Shown: one piece after another, positions 13,017-27,800 of the stretch | Numbering within the stretch: position 1 is the first letter of the stretch | How the letters are laid out: every line of letters begins with the position of its first letter | Assembly: GCF_009870125.1 (NCBI RefSeq) | Contig: NC_046681.1 | Coordinates: forward strand, 4,588,001 to 4,652,000 | Direction: 5' to 3' | DNA length: 64,000 bases | Source: Drosophila pseudoobscura | Lineage: Eukaryota > Arthropoda > Insecta > Diptera > Drosophilidae | Notes under the pieces: generated by a model | Databases searched by the model: none | Told to the model about the DNA's origin: nothing | What the model saw: only the letters and a program-made list of their open reading frames with translations | Translations under genes and position numbers: made by a program

Positions 13017-15840
13017 GTACGCCGCTACTCCGCCTGATGGCGCTGCAACCTTTTGGAAGAACAGTGAAAATGTAAAGTAATCACACCCCACACCACTTTA
13101 TTCAATATTTATTGTTGTTTATTTATATATATTTATATATAAATAATTCGCCTGCTTATTGTTCAAACAAATGCCATACATACATAAGTACTATTAGTAT
13201 ATTCCAATTCTGCGTTCAAATTACTTTTTACAATAATTCTTTTTTTTAAATTATTACATCATATGCCTGCTTTATTGATTAGGGTCTATTTTATTTCATT
13301 TCTGCGTTCCTGCATCACTGTTATTCGTATGATTACTTACGGCTCTAGGGCGTCTCTAGATCTATGTTGGCTTTACACGTGTTCGGTTATTGATTGGGAT
13401 ATGAATATTGTATATTCAATGGAAAACACATTTGCTTTACCATTTACTTACACTTGGTTACCATTACAAATCTAGAACTAGTTTTGCGGTCTTATCAGCT
13501 AACAACATTTATTTTTGGCTGCATTTTTCTTTCGCTTGAAAAACAATCGAAATGAAGATACATTTATTGCAGCAATAATCGTATTTCTATGTACACTAAA
13601 TGAATTTTTTGTTACAATCTTTTATGTCTCCTCTTTTATGATTATGTACCATAACATAACCGAAACCATATGAGAACTTAGGGTAAAAATGGAATTTACC
13701 AACAATTTATTGAGCAGAGAATGTAAATTAGGGAAGACATTTTTCACAACACGTTTTGATTAGAAAAATCTGAGCGCATGCATTCCACATAAATATGTAT
13801 ATTTTATTTTTATTTTAACATTTACATATCCTGAAGTTCCTCTCAAGAGTACTCCATACTCTCGGTTACTATGTACAAATGTAGGCTTAGCTTTAATTAA
13901 TTATTATTTTATTTGTTATACTTTAATTTATATTTGCTTCCCTTAGGGGTTTCCATTCAATTTACAACATTTTCGGTACTCTTTTTTTTTGTTTACCAAT
14001 TACATTAACATTGATTTATTTTCAAGGCAAAGGAACTATTTACCGCTGGATTTTTGTTGGCCAAAAATTTTTAAATAATCTTCATATTTCTTTGATTTTA
14101 TATATTGACAAATAATAAGTTGAAAATCAATTTTATTTTAGTATTCTTGTGTTCTATTTTCTGTCTTCTACAAATCAATGTCAATTGTTTTCATAATTAA
14201 TTTCGCTTTTTTCCAAACCCGTAAAAAGTTCCTTTCTATACAGTGCTTCTATTATATCATATGTATCATATTTAGGTTAATAATTTCAATGTCTGGAGTT
14301 TCTAAAACTATATTTACATAATGAATAATCACGAATAAAAAAACAGTTTGGTTTGTTTTTCTAGGCCTGTGTGACACCTACTTTCGATTCTACTGAACGA
14401 CGGGGAGATAATTAATTTTCTCTCTTGGAAAATGGTCTGTATCAGCAGTAATCCTTTCCTATTAAATTAATTTAATTCCATTCATTTAAAATTTAGCAAT
14501 TTTGATGTATAAACCCATCTCACCAATAGTTTAATCTCCTTCTAAGTACGTCGCTTTCCCATTAGGTTTATGTAGCCAGTCAGTAGCTGGAGTCTGAAGT
14601 GTCACACAGTCTTCAACAGCATTGCCTAATTGGCCTAAGAAGCTTACGAAGTGCAGTCCAAAAATCAACTTGCTGTACATCGTATAGGTTTCGTTTTCAC
14701 TCTTCTTCGTATTGCTATTCTTCTTTTTACAGTCAAACTTGGCTACGTGGAACCACCTTTCAGATGAATGTACAAGTGAAGAAATATTATTTTCTAGGTA
14801 ATTCGTTTACAGGTCGATTAATGATAAACTGGTTTCTCATTCGACGAAATAATGTACTCTTACCAAATTGCATTAGCCAAGATCAAGTTAGCGAGATTCG
14901 ACTGTAGCGTTGTTGTTCTTTGAATATGCAAGCTTAATATGTGACTGAAGATCGTCACACAAAACCATAAAGAACTGTAAATGTTGTTGATGTTGCTTCG
15001 ATTAGCAAGGTTTGTTTGTTTTGGTTGTTGTTGTTGTTGGTTTGACTATTCTTGCTCTGTCTCCCTTCGGAACTCAAGCTTTAAAAGCTTTGTTGCAAGC
15101 TGTATTTGCTTATAAGAATGCAGCTGAATTCTGAATACACTGAATCTCAAACGGAGTAGAATATGTACATTTGAATCACTGCAATTTGCAGAATACAAAT
15201 CCATGAAAGGGTGTCATCATTCGTAAGCAATCCCACATATTACTTCCAAACAAATCATATTAATGTTGCCTTTCACGAAGAGTAACATACCATCAATGAT
15301 TGAAGGGACTGACTGTTACCATTGTGTATTTTTTCTGAATTGAATTTCAGCAACAACAAAATACTAATTCACACACGCATTTCTCTCAAACCGTAGGGTT
15401 GTGCCAGGGTCGATGTTTACACTATTTTACCGATTTTATCATCTAGTTATATGCATATTTCATATACCTTTTCATCATCTTACAATACAATACAATACAT
15501 GCTCGTATAAGACTATATTTCCTGTTATTATTCAATGATTCCTCGAAGGTCTTCCCTTTCTGGCTATATTTAATTATTCTCGCTCCTTCTTCGGCCCTGA
15601 CCTTATGCATAACACTTACGAACTACAGCGTCCCAGGCATCCAGCCATCCAGCTGGCGATTCCAATTAATATTCATATATATTAATTATTTCCTCCAACT
15701 TTTCACTTTGCCGGGCATGAAAATGATGGTAGGGTGGGGATAGGAAGACAGGGAGAAGAGGAGAGAGAGGCTTCACTGTAGCACAAGTGGGCAAACACCT
15801 TAAGCTACTTTTGGAAATGGATTTCATCATCAATTCGGCA
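13017..15840. other. AT-rich stretch, probably beat 3' UTR/3' flank
   Basis: About 2.8 kb of AT-rich DNA follows the beat stop codon on the minus strand. It includes a palindromic AT run near 13118-13145 and T-rich tracts. No open frame of merit is seen. Part of it near 15.8 kb must be the beat 3' UTR, whose end I cannot place. Confidence 0.5.
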
Positions 15841-18800
15841 TCAGCACGAGAGGCAGTCGGAGTCCCCCAGAACAGGCTTCCACATCTTCCGTCGTCGAGT
15901 CATCAATAATCGTTGATCCAGCCAGGGCCGTGCCACGCCCACAAGTGTCGCTGACAGTCGCTTAACGGCAACTCCAGATGGCACTGTTGCAGCTCCCCTT
16001 TCTTTGCCCTTAGCCTTTGCCATTCCCGCTGCAGTTGCAGTTAAATCATCGCCGGCATTTGCCACACTTGCAACATTCGCATCATCATCGTCTCCCTCCA
16101 CGGTCCCAGTCTCAGTCTCAGTCCCAGTTCCATTCACATCATCCTTCTCCTCCTGGATTTTCATGTGGGGATGGGGATTGTATGTTGCCATTGCCATTGC
16201 CATTTGACAATTATAAAAGCATTTGACGCTCGCTCTAGCTGCGGATTTGGCCGCCTTTGACATTGTCACAGCCTCCGCTTCGACTGGCAACGGTTGCTGC
16301 TGCTGCTGCTGCTGCCCCATCGATGTTCCTGTCGCTGTCGCTGTTGCTGTCGCTGTCGATTTCTTTGTGTATTGACAGTTGATAATTTGATGGGCCAGCA
16401 GCCCTAGCAGACACAAAAGAGCTGTAGCTGCTCCTGGATCCGCTGCTTGCGTAATCCAGGCACCGAGTGCGTCCCACGGCCACGCCCCCACCAGCTGCCT
16501 GTTGATGTGGAGTCTGATCCGAAGTGCTGCCCCGAGCTTCGATGGCCAGACGTGCCAAAAGATTTCATGTGCAGCTGTCGAAGCGCCTGATGCACTATTA
16601 TCCGCTAAAAAGAGACAGACAGACAGCTATAAGAGGGATGGATAGACAGAATGAGAGAGAGACAGACATAGATGGTGATGGTTTAGAACGTTATTGGTTC
16701 GTTCTCTTTCGATTCCTTTGTGAAAAGTAAAGTAATAAGAGGGATTTACAGTTTTCCAGGGCTACAATTACTTGATAGAGGGCTACGGCTACCCTAATGA
16801 ATGGACGTTTTTTAGTGACTGCTTTTTCTTACGGTCATATCGGTCCTGTATGTCCGATACAGATGAAATATAATTTTCAATTCTAGCTGGGATTGGTACT
16901 TCTTTGTATTAGGTTCTAAGTAAAATTAACATTGTTTGGGTAGCTTTACGGATTGTAACTCAAAATTCCTTAATCGTATTTATATGTATTTTCCTGAAAA
17001 ATCGATTGATTAGATTTTAAAAATGGTTTTATTGGTGGCAGTCGGGCAGTCCCCTCTGGCTGCGATTCGCACGCAAATCCATGGGACGATCTCCAACTTG
17101 GTGGAGTGCCTGCATTTTGTCGTTGTAGGGCACACAATATAAATTATGTAAATAAAATTGTGCAGCATAAACATTTTGCGGGCTGCCACCGCACCGGAGG
17201 AAGCCACTGAGGCGGAGCAGGCTTATCGAATCAAATGGTGGGCAAATCAAATTGGTATAAACTAAGTTTAGACATGAAAGATTGTCGCGGAATTGTGGCA
17301 GACTGTGCGGGACGGAACTGATGATTGGGGCCCGCGGCACAGATGTGCGGATGTGCACCGAAGGATTTTTCCGCTCTTCCTGTTTTTCCGCATTTTTCCT
17401 TTGCGGTTTCCCTTGCAGAGGCTGGGAGAAGTGTTGCCACTTACTTGAGGCAACATTTACTTAACACCAAGCATCAACACCAAGAATAACATGAATGTAA
17501 ACGCATTGAGCTGAAAATTGTATTTAAAATTGAGTTCAGTTTGCGACTGATGGCAGCGCCATGGACTCGGGGCGCAAGCGAGTGTGCAAAATTCTTTGAA
17601 ACGCAGCGCCCGAACAGAACTCCAGAGCCAGAGCGGAGCACCGAAGCAGATGCAGTGGGGAGATTGGATGTCCCGGTTCCAGTTTGTACTCCGTTCCGAA
17701 CTTTATGCAAATGCATTTTAAACACACAAATACACTCACACACACGAACCCACTCGAGCCACCGTCTGGGTGAATACTTGAGGCTGTCCTGCTTTTTTGT
17801 GGTGCAACTGAATTTGCGATGTATTCTCAATGTTTACTACTGAAATTTGGTGAAATTCAGCAGTGCAAAGACTCTCGTGTAATGGAAACGTTCGATGAAA
17901 GAGATTAAGGCGCACGGGGAAAAAATATATTCATCGGATATCTTCTGATTTTAAATCTTAAAACTCAAAATATTTAAAAAACTAGAGAAATCTCCATTTT
18001 CTGCTGCAAACAAAAAGGACAATTGGCCGATTTAGCATGCCTGTTGTGAGGATGAGACAGCATTGCACCTGTTATAATAATGATTTCGCAACTTCGTCTT
18101 AGAAGCTGGGGAATAAATAACACAAACTTTCAAAATGCTTACAAAGTATTTACATATGAATTGGTTTATGCCATCTATGATCTATTTAGATAAAAGATAG
18201 TCCCCAAGGTTTCACGAATCTGGCCGAAAGTTTGAACAACTTCTTCGTACTTCTTCTGAAGTTAAATCACTAGATCGTAAAATAAAATCATATTCAATTC
18301 CAGTCAAACGTAATAACTAAAAGATAGGCCACAAAGGAATCTCTTTCAAGCCAAATTGCATGGAAAATGAGTAAATTATTGATTTTAGTCAAAGGACATT
18401 TACTCGTATAGGTTATTATTTAGTTGGATCAATTATTGTTAATTATTCGACTACTTACCCGAATAGTATGTCAAATATGATTCATTGTGATCCTCGAAGC
18501 CTCTCTCGCCATTCGTATGCTCATCGAGCGGATAGTTGTTGATATCGTACGACCTGCCGGAGGCCATTATCCTGGGTCTGTCCTCCTCAATAACACTCTC
18601 CATTTCCTCCTTGAAGATGTCAAAGATATTGGCCGTGCACTTGAGCTAACAACCAGAGAGGAAGAAACTTTATTAGAGTCTGAACAGAACCAATTGGGGA
18701 ATGTGTCTTGCGTGGGTCTCGCTCTTACCCTCATCTGGCCCTTGAGAAAATGCTGAGTGGTGACCATGAAATGTATGGCACTTGTAACCGATTCCAGTGT

Positions 18801-21800
18801 GGTATTCTCCTGTTTCTCAATCTGATACGTCTTGATGTGATGCGGTGGCACCTATGTGAAAGCACAAGCGCAAGGAGAAGAATGTCAAGTGCGATTCAAA
18901 CGTGCAGATGCTCCAATTTCCAACAAAATCAATTTATAAATATTTATCAATGGGACAGCTGCAGCCGCCTCTTCGATAGTGCGACCGACCGCCAATGAAG
19001 TGTGCTGTACCCCACAATATGAAAGGAATAACTATCCCAAAAGCTGACACTTCTACTCATTCCTCCCGCCCAAAAAGGAAAGGGAACCATGCCACAGCAC
19101 AGGCAAATTTATAACTTATGAATGATGAATAGATTTACGCTTGAGTGATTAACTAGAGCAGAGAGCCCAGAACTATGGCGATGGAAGGACGATGATGATG
19201 ATGGCGTGATACACCATGATGGGAAGGCGCCAAAGGACATGGCAGAGCTGTGCTGAAGACGAGGCCACTTTGTTTGCGGTGAGTTTAGTTAGAAGTGCCT
19301 CTGCAGATACCGTTGCCTGACCCGACCAGCCACCTAGCCATCCATCCACCCATCTATCCACCCAACCATCCACCCACAACTGACAGCACACATGATGGCC
19401 TGTTGGTGACGAGGGAACGGAGAGTGGGTAGAGGGGAGAGTGGTGCTCCTGTTGAAATGCGCTCGTTAGCTAAAAGATCAAGTGGCCGCACCCACTGCAT
19501 GGTGTAGGAAACACTTAAGTGTTGTTTGTGTTAGTTTTCTCTGCATTTTTATCATGTACATACATATGTTTGTATATCTATTTTTTAGCTGACTGCTTGT
19601 TTTGATAATGATTAAATCTTAAATTGAAGTTGAGACGTTTTTGACGTTTCTAACTAAAATATTTGCGAGTATTCGCTTCCATGGCTAACAAAAATAGTCT
19701 AAAATGTTTGGTAAACAGGGGTTTTGGCTCAAACAAAAAAAAATATATACATTATTTTTTTAATTTTGTGAAGAAACCATAATAAGCAGAGTATTCCATC
19801 TTGGTGGGCGCCTAGTTCTAGGAGACTGTCGTACACAGAAAATACTATGTTTTAGAAAATATGCCTATATGCTCTTCTGTCTGACACTTAAATTGATTCA
19901 TACATAAATCAATAATTAAATAAAAATTATTCAATTAATTAATTAATTAATCAATTAAATTAATCAATTAAATTAATCAATTAAATTACTCAACTCAATC
20001 AAATGCAAATTTGTTCGACTAGAATACTTTGTTTACGGCCTCAGATCTTGAACTCAGATCGTCATTTTCTATCGAGTCGTTCGACCCAATGGGCAAGCCC
20101 AACCAACTTACAACACCAAAAACTCACCCAAACTCTCCAAAAACACACACAGAGAGAGGCCACAAATATGAGTTATGACTGAAGGTGGGGTCTTGACATT
20201 GACAACGCATTTACTATACTCCAGCTGCCAGCCAACCCTCGTCGTTCCTCTCCCTCTTCCACCCAGTAGGGGCAACAATAACACTTCCCGCAGCCGAAAG
20301 TCTGGGGAGCTCGTAATGCCCCCGGTGGAGGAACTTCACAGCTCTGTCCCATAAAAACGAAACGAAACGCAAAGGAAAAACTAGCTGACAACCTAAACGT
20401 TTCTTGAAAAACCAAACGCAAAATGCCGGGACATGTCAGCCTTTTCTGCCCCAGGCTCCCCGAGCCCCAGCCCCAGCCCCAGCAACAGCCACTCCATGGA
20501 CACTCCTCTCCTCTGCGGACACCTGTGCGCAATCATGCGAAGCGGCCTGACAGCAGCTGGGCGAGGACTGGCAGGAGGCAGTGTGACCTCCGTTTGGAGT
20601 CGACGGCTGTGGTTGCGGCCATAAAACATCCAGCGCACCAAAGGCGAAAGGCATAAAAACTGACGGCCTATCAAAAAATATATATATCTGAGTGTGGAGA
20701 GACAGCTAGAGGGCGGCAGAGAGAGGGGCTTGAGTCTAGGCAAATGAAAAAGTTGCAGAAGACGAGGAGGAAGAATTAGAACACCCACAAACACACACTC
20801 ACACAGGTGCCAAAAAGTGTGCAACAAACGAGAAATGAAAAATCGCACACTAAACGCTAGAAGATGGGGAAAGCAATGCTCCAACTTTCATGTAAGTACA
20901 TTTTTCAGGCTTCTTGAAATTGATCGATTGATGATCGAGTTAATTCGTGAGGAATACAAGTGGATTGAGCCGAACAAAATTCGCAAGGGATCAAAGGACG
21001 AATATATCAAAACTTATCAAGCTAAACGAGTGCTTGTCGCCTAGTATTTAATACTTTTATTAGAAAGAAGAACAATCATGTCTTTAAGTGCTAGAACTTC
21101 CCCCGGTTTAATATAGTTATTCATAGAATATTTTCATTAATAAATTAAGGTAAACTTTTAACCACATTTTACGTCACAATAATACATTACAAATATATAG
21201 TTCAGTTACACATTCCAGTAACCTCCCGTTCAGTCCATCCATCTTTCACACTGTCTTACATGCAAGTACTGTTTAACGAGTTTTACCCGTAAATTCATAC
21301 CAAAATCGAATGCGAAATCCAACCAAAGTGTCGGCACACAGCAATTTGGCCCCCTCTTTGGCCAATGACTAATTGAAAAACTGCCAGCTATCAATTGAAA
21401 CCGATCAACCCGTTCGCCCGCCCGCACGCTCACTTTCCTTTGCCGTCTAATTGAAGAGAATGGGCGAAATAGGCGTGTCCAGCTAGCCGTCCGGATAGCA
21501 GTGGTAAACGAAACCAAAACTTACCACAATACCATTAATAGTCCATGTCAAATTAGCAGCCGGTTTCGAGTATTTAATTGAGCAATTGCCATCGACCAAA
21601 TCGCCAATGCGATAGCGCGCCTGTATCCCGGTGACCACGGTGTGCTCTTCCGGTAGCTCTGCAAGTTGCAAGAGTGTTCGAGAGAGTGGGGAGTGAGACA
21701 AGGAACGGAAATGTAAAATTTGCTTTTGGCGCCAAAAGAGGAGAGAACCGAAACCGAAGCCACCCTGTGCCAGGTTCCAACACGTTTGTTCTAATTAATT

Positions 21801-24800
21801 TGCTTGCCACGGCCGCAATTTCTGGTTCCCTTCTCTTTCTGGCTCCTTTTTGCACTTTTTAACCCTATACATATTTTGATTGCATATCCCTTTATGGGTG
21901 TATGGGAAGGGGCTTTTTTTTACTTACCAACCACCTCCATTTCGCCGGACACCATGGCGGTTTGGAATGTGGGCGCCTCAACGGATATTTCGCATGTAAA
22001 TTTGCCCGAAATATTCAACGGCACCGACTGCAGCACGACATGACTTTGATTCGAAAGGTTGCGCTGTATGGGAAAAGAGAGTAAGAGGGAGAGAGAGAGA
22101 GAGAGAGAGAGAGAAAGAAGGGTCAAAGAAAGTGGTGGAGGTATGGCAAAGAAAGGTACGTGAAAGGAAATGAAGAACGTAATAAAAATTAGTTGGGCGA
22201 AAATTGGCTGGACGCGGTGCATAGAAATTGAATATAACCCACCTGCCAAGGCAAAAGTGAAAAGGAACGAAAGAAAAAAGAATTTCGTCTTGGTTATGAA
22301 TGGCGAAGTGAACAGCGAGTAGGAGGGGCAGGGAGGAGGAGAGGTGCTGCCTGGCTGATGAAAAGTGACTGCAAATTGAGGGTATAAAGGTGAAGAGTTG
22401 AATTTAAGGCTGAAGGGGTCGTCTGCCTTTGATTAAGATTTGCTTTGACTCAAAGTGATTTGACTCGTGGTCATGAGTGGGGCTATCTCACGGTCGAAGG
22501 GCTTATTCCTCTTCAGAAAATGTTATTTTACATTTCGAATGGCTCTTCCATCTAACACTTACGAAAAATGTATCCCAACAAATAGATTAATTGATAGAAG
22601 AAGATCGAACCTTTTGCAGAAGGTGATTCTTTCTCGTAAAACTATTTTAAATATTCCTTACATTCCTCACTTGACCCCAAGCCATTATCATATCCATTTT
22701 GATTATGCGCTTGTCCACAATTTGTGTTGGGCTTAATCCTCTTCCACTTGAGCCCTGGAATAGTTGCTCATATACTCAATTGGAATATTTCGTACTTGGA
22801 GTTTAATCTTTGCCGTGGAAAATGATGAAACCTCATATGGCAATTCACTTAATAAAAATCAAATTTAATAAATTGCATTTAACAGGGGGTTTAATATGCC
22901 GGCATATATGTCACACTTGCAGGAGAGCAGCTAGTGTGGGCGGAGCGGGAGCGGGATCACTCCCTGAAGTTCGTTCGGCTGTTTAACCCAATTTGCTGGC
23001 ACCGATACCTAATTGGCTCGTGTGCATTTCCACGTAATAATAATAATTAAACTTAAAAACTCTCTCATTATACCCTAGCAGAGGGTAGCGCACACAACAT
23101 GACATAATGAATATCTGAGTCTATAAAATATATATGAATATTTATCAATCAACTCACAATTAAAATGCTGAATATAGGGGAATTGTGCGGAAGGGTTTCC
23201 GAAGTTGATAATATTAATCTTCTTCCAACTCAACACTTGAAAAAAGAGTTCATTTCACAAATCTGCCAGGGTATCTTGAAGTGGGATCTTTTAGCCCTCT
23301 CTTCTTGGTCTTCTTCCATATTTGTCGCTGGTCCTTTATGCAATCTGTATATATTGTTTTTTAATGAGCCGCAAGTCAATTGCAAGCGCGACTAATTGGC
23401 CACGCCCAACAACTTTTAACGGATTCGTCTACGGATGGACTGGCATAATTACAGCGAGCAGTGGGCAAAAAGTAAGGGAAAATGCTGTTATAGCAGTGGG
23501 TGCGAGGGTGGGAGAGGCAGTTGACTGGCAATCAGCCATTATGGATATAATTTACACGCATCTGCAGTAACATGTGCTCTTTATGGAGATAGAGAGGGAT
23601 GCATGGGGGATGTGTTCCATGTGGTACTCACCTCAACATTGAGACCACTTGTCATGGCGAAGACCTTCATGGCCGGATTCTCCTTGGGCGTGTAGCGATA
23701 AAACTCACGCTTACCCTTATACCATTTCACCGAATATAGAGTATCGTTTTCCATATCGTAATTACACGTGAACAAGGCATTACTGCCACGTTTCACTGCC
23801 TGTGGTATCATTACGGAGACATCCTTGAGTGCCGCAATAAAATCTGCAAATAAAATGAGTTACACTGCAAGTTAAAGACACTCGTACTTATAAGGCAGAT
23901 GATTCTTGTGATGCTTTAAAAAGATGAAACTATCGTTTCTTAAACACAATTTTACAAATCGTAGAATCTCTCCACTACATAAAAGAGTTTTGGGTCCTCG
24001 CCGTCCTCCGCTGGCAACGCGACGAACTGAGACGAGCGTACGGGCACACAGGGAAGCTACTCTATACATAAGATTAAATATTGTCAAAGCAAGGCTGGAC
24101 AGCATGAGAATTTAATTTCAAGCTGAATTTTCCATTTGTTTCCCCTCAATTTCCATAGAAAATTAGAATACCTTTTCCTATATTATGACAGATTTTTTTT
24201 CCCTAAGGGACAAACAGTAATGACGCTCAAGTAGGTGGTTCAAATAAATTTTCTAATACTTCAACCATTTTAATCAGTTTTGCAGCAGTTATAATCCTCC
24301 TAGCTCTTCCAAGCAATGAAGCCATCTGCCGCACGCCAAATAAAACCATTCCCAGTGTAGGTTTGCAACCAAGTCGGCTGAAGAAATTCGTAAACCAAAA
24401 CCATTATTTTCCCCATCCGTGCAGACGAAATTGAAAGGCAACTTGGTGACGTATGCCGTTTGGTATCCAGTGCCCATCCACCTGGGGGTATGTCAGAAGT
24501 CCCAATATCCAGACACGATCAAACGAAGGTCGAACAGGCACAGGCTTTCGGTAATTATTGGAACTGACGACAAGAACTATGTGGTGGAATATATATGCCT
24601 CGATACCGGAAAGTACCCCAGAAGTAGGTGGACATCTCCCTGCTCAGTTCAGTAATCAAAGACACAATTTTTCAGTTGAGACTGTGGTGTATACAAAAAA
24701 GCAGAGTCTTAGGCATTCCGTCATCAAGGAAATTGTGAAAATTCACTCTGCAGTCGGCTTGGACTATTCCAAAATGTGGTATTGTCAGGTAGAGTAAATA

Positions 24801-27800
24801 AAATCGTAAATCTCCACTGGACAAAACATTCCACATTTCAATTAGTGGCGTATTTTTATTATTTTCTACCGAACCAATTTCGTGATGGTACAATAACAAA
24901 GTTGACCTTAACCGAAGGGGAGAGCGAGAGACCGCAGCTACTGTCCTGATTAGAAAATTGACCTTTCTCCACCGCCACCACTACCCCACCTTCTCCCACC
25001 CAACCTGTCCGCCTTTACATCCACCTCTACCTCCACATGAATCCAATTGGATGCTAACTACTATTCCAACCATGCCTTTGAAAAGCGAGCAAGCATCTGA
25101 CCCGACCGCCGGCTTCCGTTGTTGTGCCCCGTTCCGTTCTGTTCGCCAATGCTTCATATGACAACACAAAATGTTGCAACAAAGTGCCAGCCGAACTGGT
25201 CATCTAGTTCCCTCTAATTCTCGTTTTTCCTTTTGTTTTTCTCTGGGTTTTCACCTCTCATTCGGATGCTCCGCTCAGGGTGTTTGAGCTCGGCATGATG
25301 AAGCAATATCTCGATAAAAAAATGTATTTGGTTGTTATAATCGTTTAGTGTGCGATCTTTGATTAATTTGAAAGCCGTTTCGACTGGCATCAAGGTTGCA
25401 TTGATTCGATCCAGGAGCACTTAAACGTTTTATTCACTCTTTCTTGCATTCCCAAAAACTATTTGATTTTTGAAGATTCTTATCGGTTCTTTCGAATTCC
25501 GTTTATAGGTAAGTTCGCCATCGAACCCCCAAGATTCTTTGAAACTATTTTTTGCTGAAATTTTCTTCAATGCCATGATTTTTTCAGGTTTTGTTGCATT
25601 TTGTTTTTCTGATTCTACCTTTGCCCAATGCTCTTGTTTCCCTTATTGACCCATATAACGAGCGAGCATTTTGTTGTACATTTTCTGCCCCTGCTCCTGG
25701 CCCACTCGATGTGGCTGCATTTATCGCAATGATGCGAAGGACTAGGGACCAGAAGGTGGAAAAAAATTGTCCTTCAGCTGCACATTGTTGTTTAGCATTG
25801 TTGTTGACCTCCCAATTCGAAGCCCTACACTCCATTCCATTCCAGCAAAGAACCCCAGCAAGAACAACAACCATGTCCATGGCATTTTATTTTGTTATAA
25901 AAAACTTTTACAATCTACGTTTGATAAGTATTTTAACGGTTTTCTCCACGTACATACATAGATGTGTGTCCCGTCCCCACTGCGAGTGTAATGTAAGCCA
26001 CTGAAAATGAAAATAGCAGTAGCAGGGGAAACTCTTCGTATTATTCACCATCCCAGTGATCCGGGAGGTGAGGAGGTGCTGCGGCCAGGTAAAGTTCCAT
26101 GTCTGCTTTCGGTATTTATCTGTCAGTTTATGTTTACAAATGTCCACTTTTAATGGTTCACCATTTAGCTAGAGGGATGCCCAACCCCAACCCCAACCCC
26201 AACAGAACTGACATAAAGTGGAGTCTATTGGGCAAAGGGTGAGAGAAAGGGTCACCACAGTCTGGCCATGGGCGATGGGAATGACCAGTCTTATCATACG
26301 CATACTCCCTTGCCTGGCAGTTAAGTTATATTGTAGGTAAGGATAGGTTTCTCTCATTTTTTTGTTGCTCTCCCTGTCCCTGCATCGAAAGCTTTTCGTA
26401 ACCTTGTTGCACTTTTCATTTGTATTTCTTTCATACGGCAAAAACGTTGCCATGACTTTGATAAGTCACAGTAATGCCGCCAGCAAGCGAAGATTAGGAG
26501 TTTGTTGCTCTTGTATAGCCCCTACAGTTCTTGGAGTTTAAGTATCTCTCTCTATATCGATGTTAAAGTATTTTAAGATCTCCTCCGAATATTTCTAGGT
26601 TAAATATAACTTTATCTTTCAAGATATGTAAATCATAGCAACATTTTCTATTCACGATGCATTCGGGGAGTCAGTATTTGTTTTAAAGTACATAGATTCG
26701 TGGACCAGCACAACTCTCTCACAAAGAGAAGCTTATCCGTGCTTATCGCTCCCCCTCTCTTCGATTCTCTTCCTTCAGGGCTGACTCTGATTCTAGTAAA
26801 ATACCCCATATGTCGTGTAAGTATTCCTCAACGCCAACGTTCTGGCTGGTTTTTTCTAGATTGATGTAGGATAATTTCTTAATTTGCGAATTTCTATTAA
26901 AATCAGTTTGAGTTTTGGATAATTATTGGAAATCACTTGTGTGTTCACTAAAATGGATTTTTGTTTTAATTAAAATTGTATTTTCTGTGAGCGAAAATAA
27001 CAATACCAACATAGTGTTCATTTCTACTAGTTAGTGTTCTGAATTTCGGATTTTTATCCAGTTTAATGCCTGCATATTTGAATATCTAATGCTCTGATTT
27101 ACTGGCATTATTTCGTTGTTTCGATTTCGTTTTTGGCGAAGCCACTGACCTACGCCAGAGTAAATATTTGCAATAAAACTTTTCAGACAAAATGCATTTA
27201 ATTTGTGCGCATTAAGTTATATTAAAAACTGATCAAAAGTTAAGCAGCCAAACAAAGTGCCTGGGCAGACATCCCAGATAAACATTCAGTAGGGATTGTA
27301 GCTGGAGCTGGGAATTGGGAATGGAAGGGTGTCAAAAGAAGGTCTCCACCAAGTTGCCTCGTAAGTGGTCCATTGCCACGCTTAAACCGAGGCCCTTCAA
27401 AAAATGTATATAAATATATGTATATGCAGAGGGTAGACTCAAAGCAGACTCCAGACCAAGACGCGACCACAGAACTCGACCAGAAAGGGAGGCAGAACGG
27501 GAAGGCAGCAACCAACTGATGACGATGGCGATGACGATGACGACGATGGGAGTTGTAACTGACATGGCTGTCAACATGTAGCCAGACCTCGACCATCACC
27601 ATCACCATCACCACCTTTCCCATGCCTTTCTCGTTTTGCAGTCATTTCAACTTTGGAATTTCAATAAGAGCCTCTGTCTCGGCGAGCGAAAATGCCGCAG
27701 GTGGTAGGCATACGAAAACACAGTACACAGTCTGCAAGGCGGAGAACGGCAGGAAAAGCAAATAATCCAAAAGTAAATACATAAATTAAAAGTGTAAAGG

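Noticed and set aside
16404..16595. Alternative frame for the beat last exon (ending QLQLFCVC)
   Set aside because: The preceding exon ends in phase 1, which selects the 254-codon frame instead.
25214..25420. Minus-strand frame reading LLDRINATLMPVETAFKLI
   Set aside because: Composition is natural, but there is no ATG, no splice frame to the beat exons on either side and no known motif; more likely conserved non-coding intron DNA.
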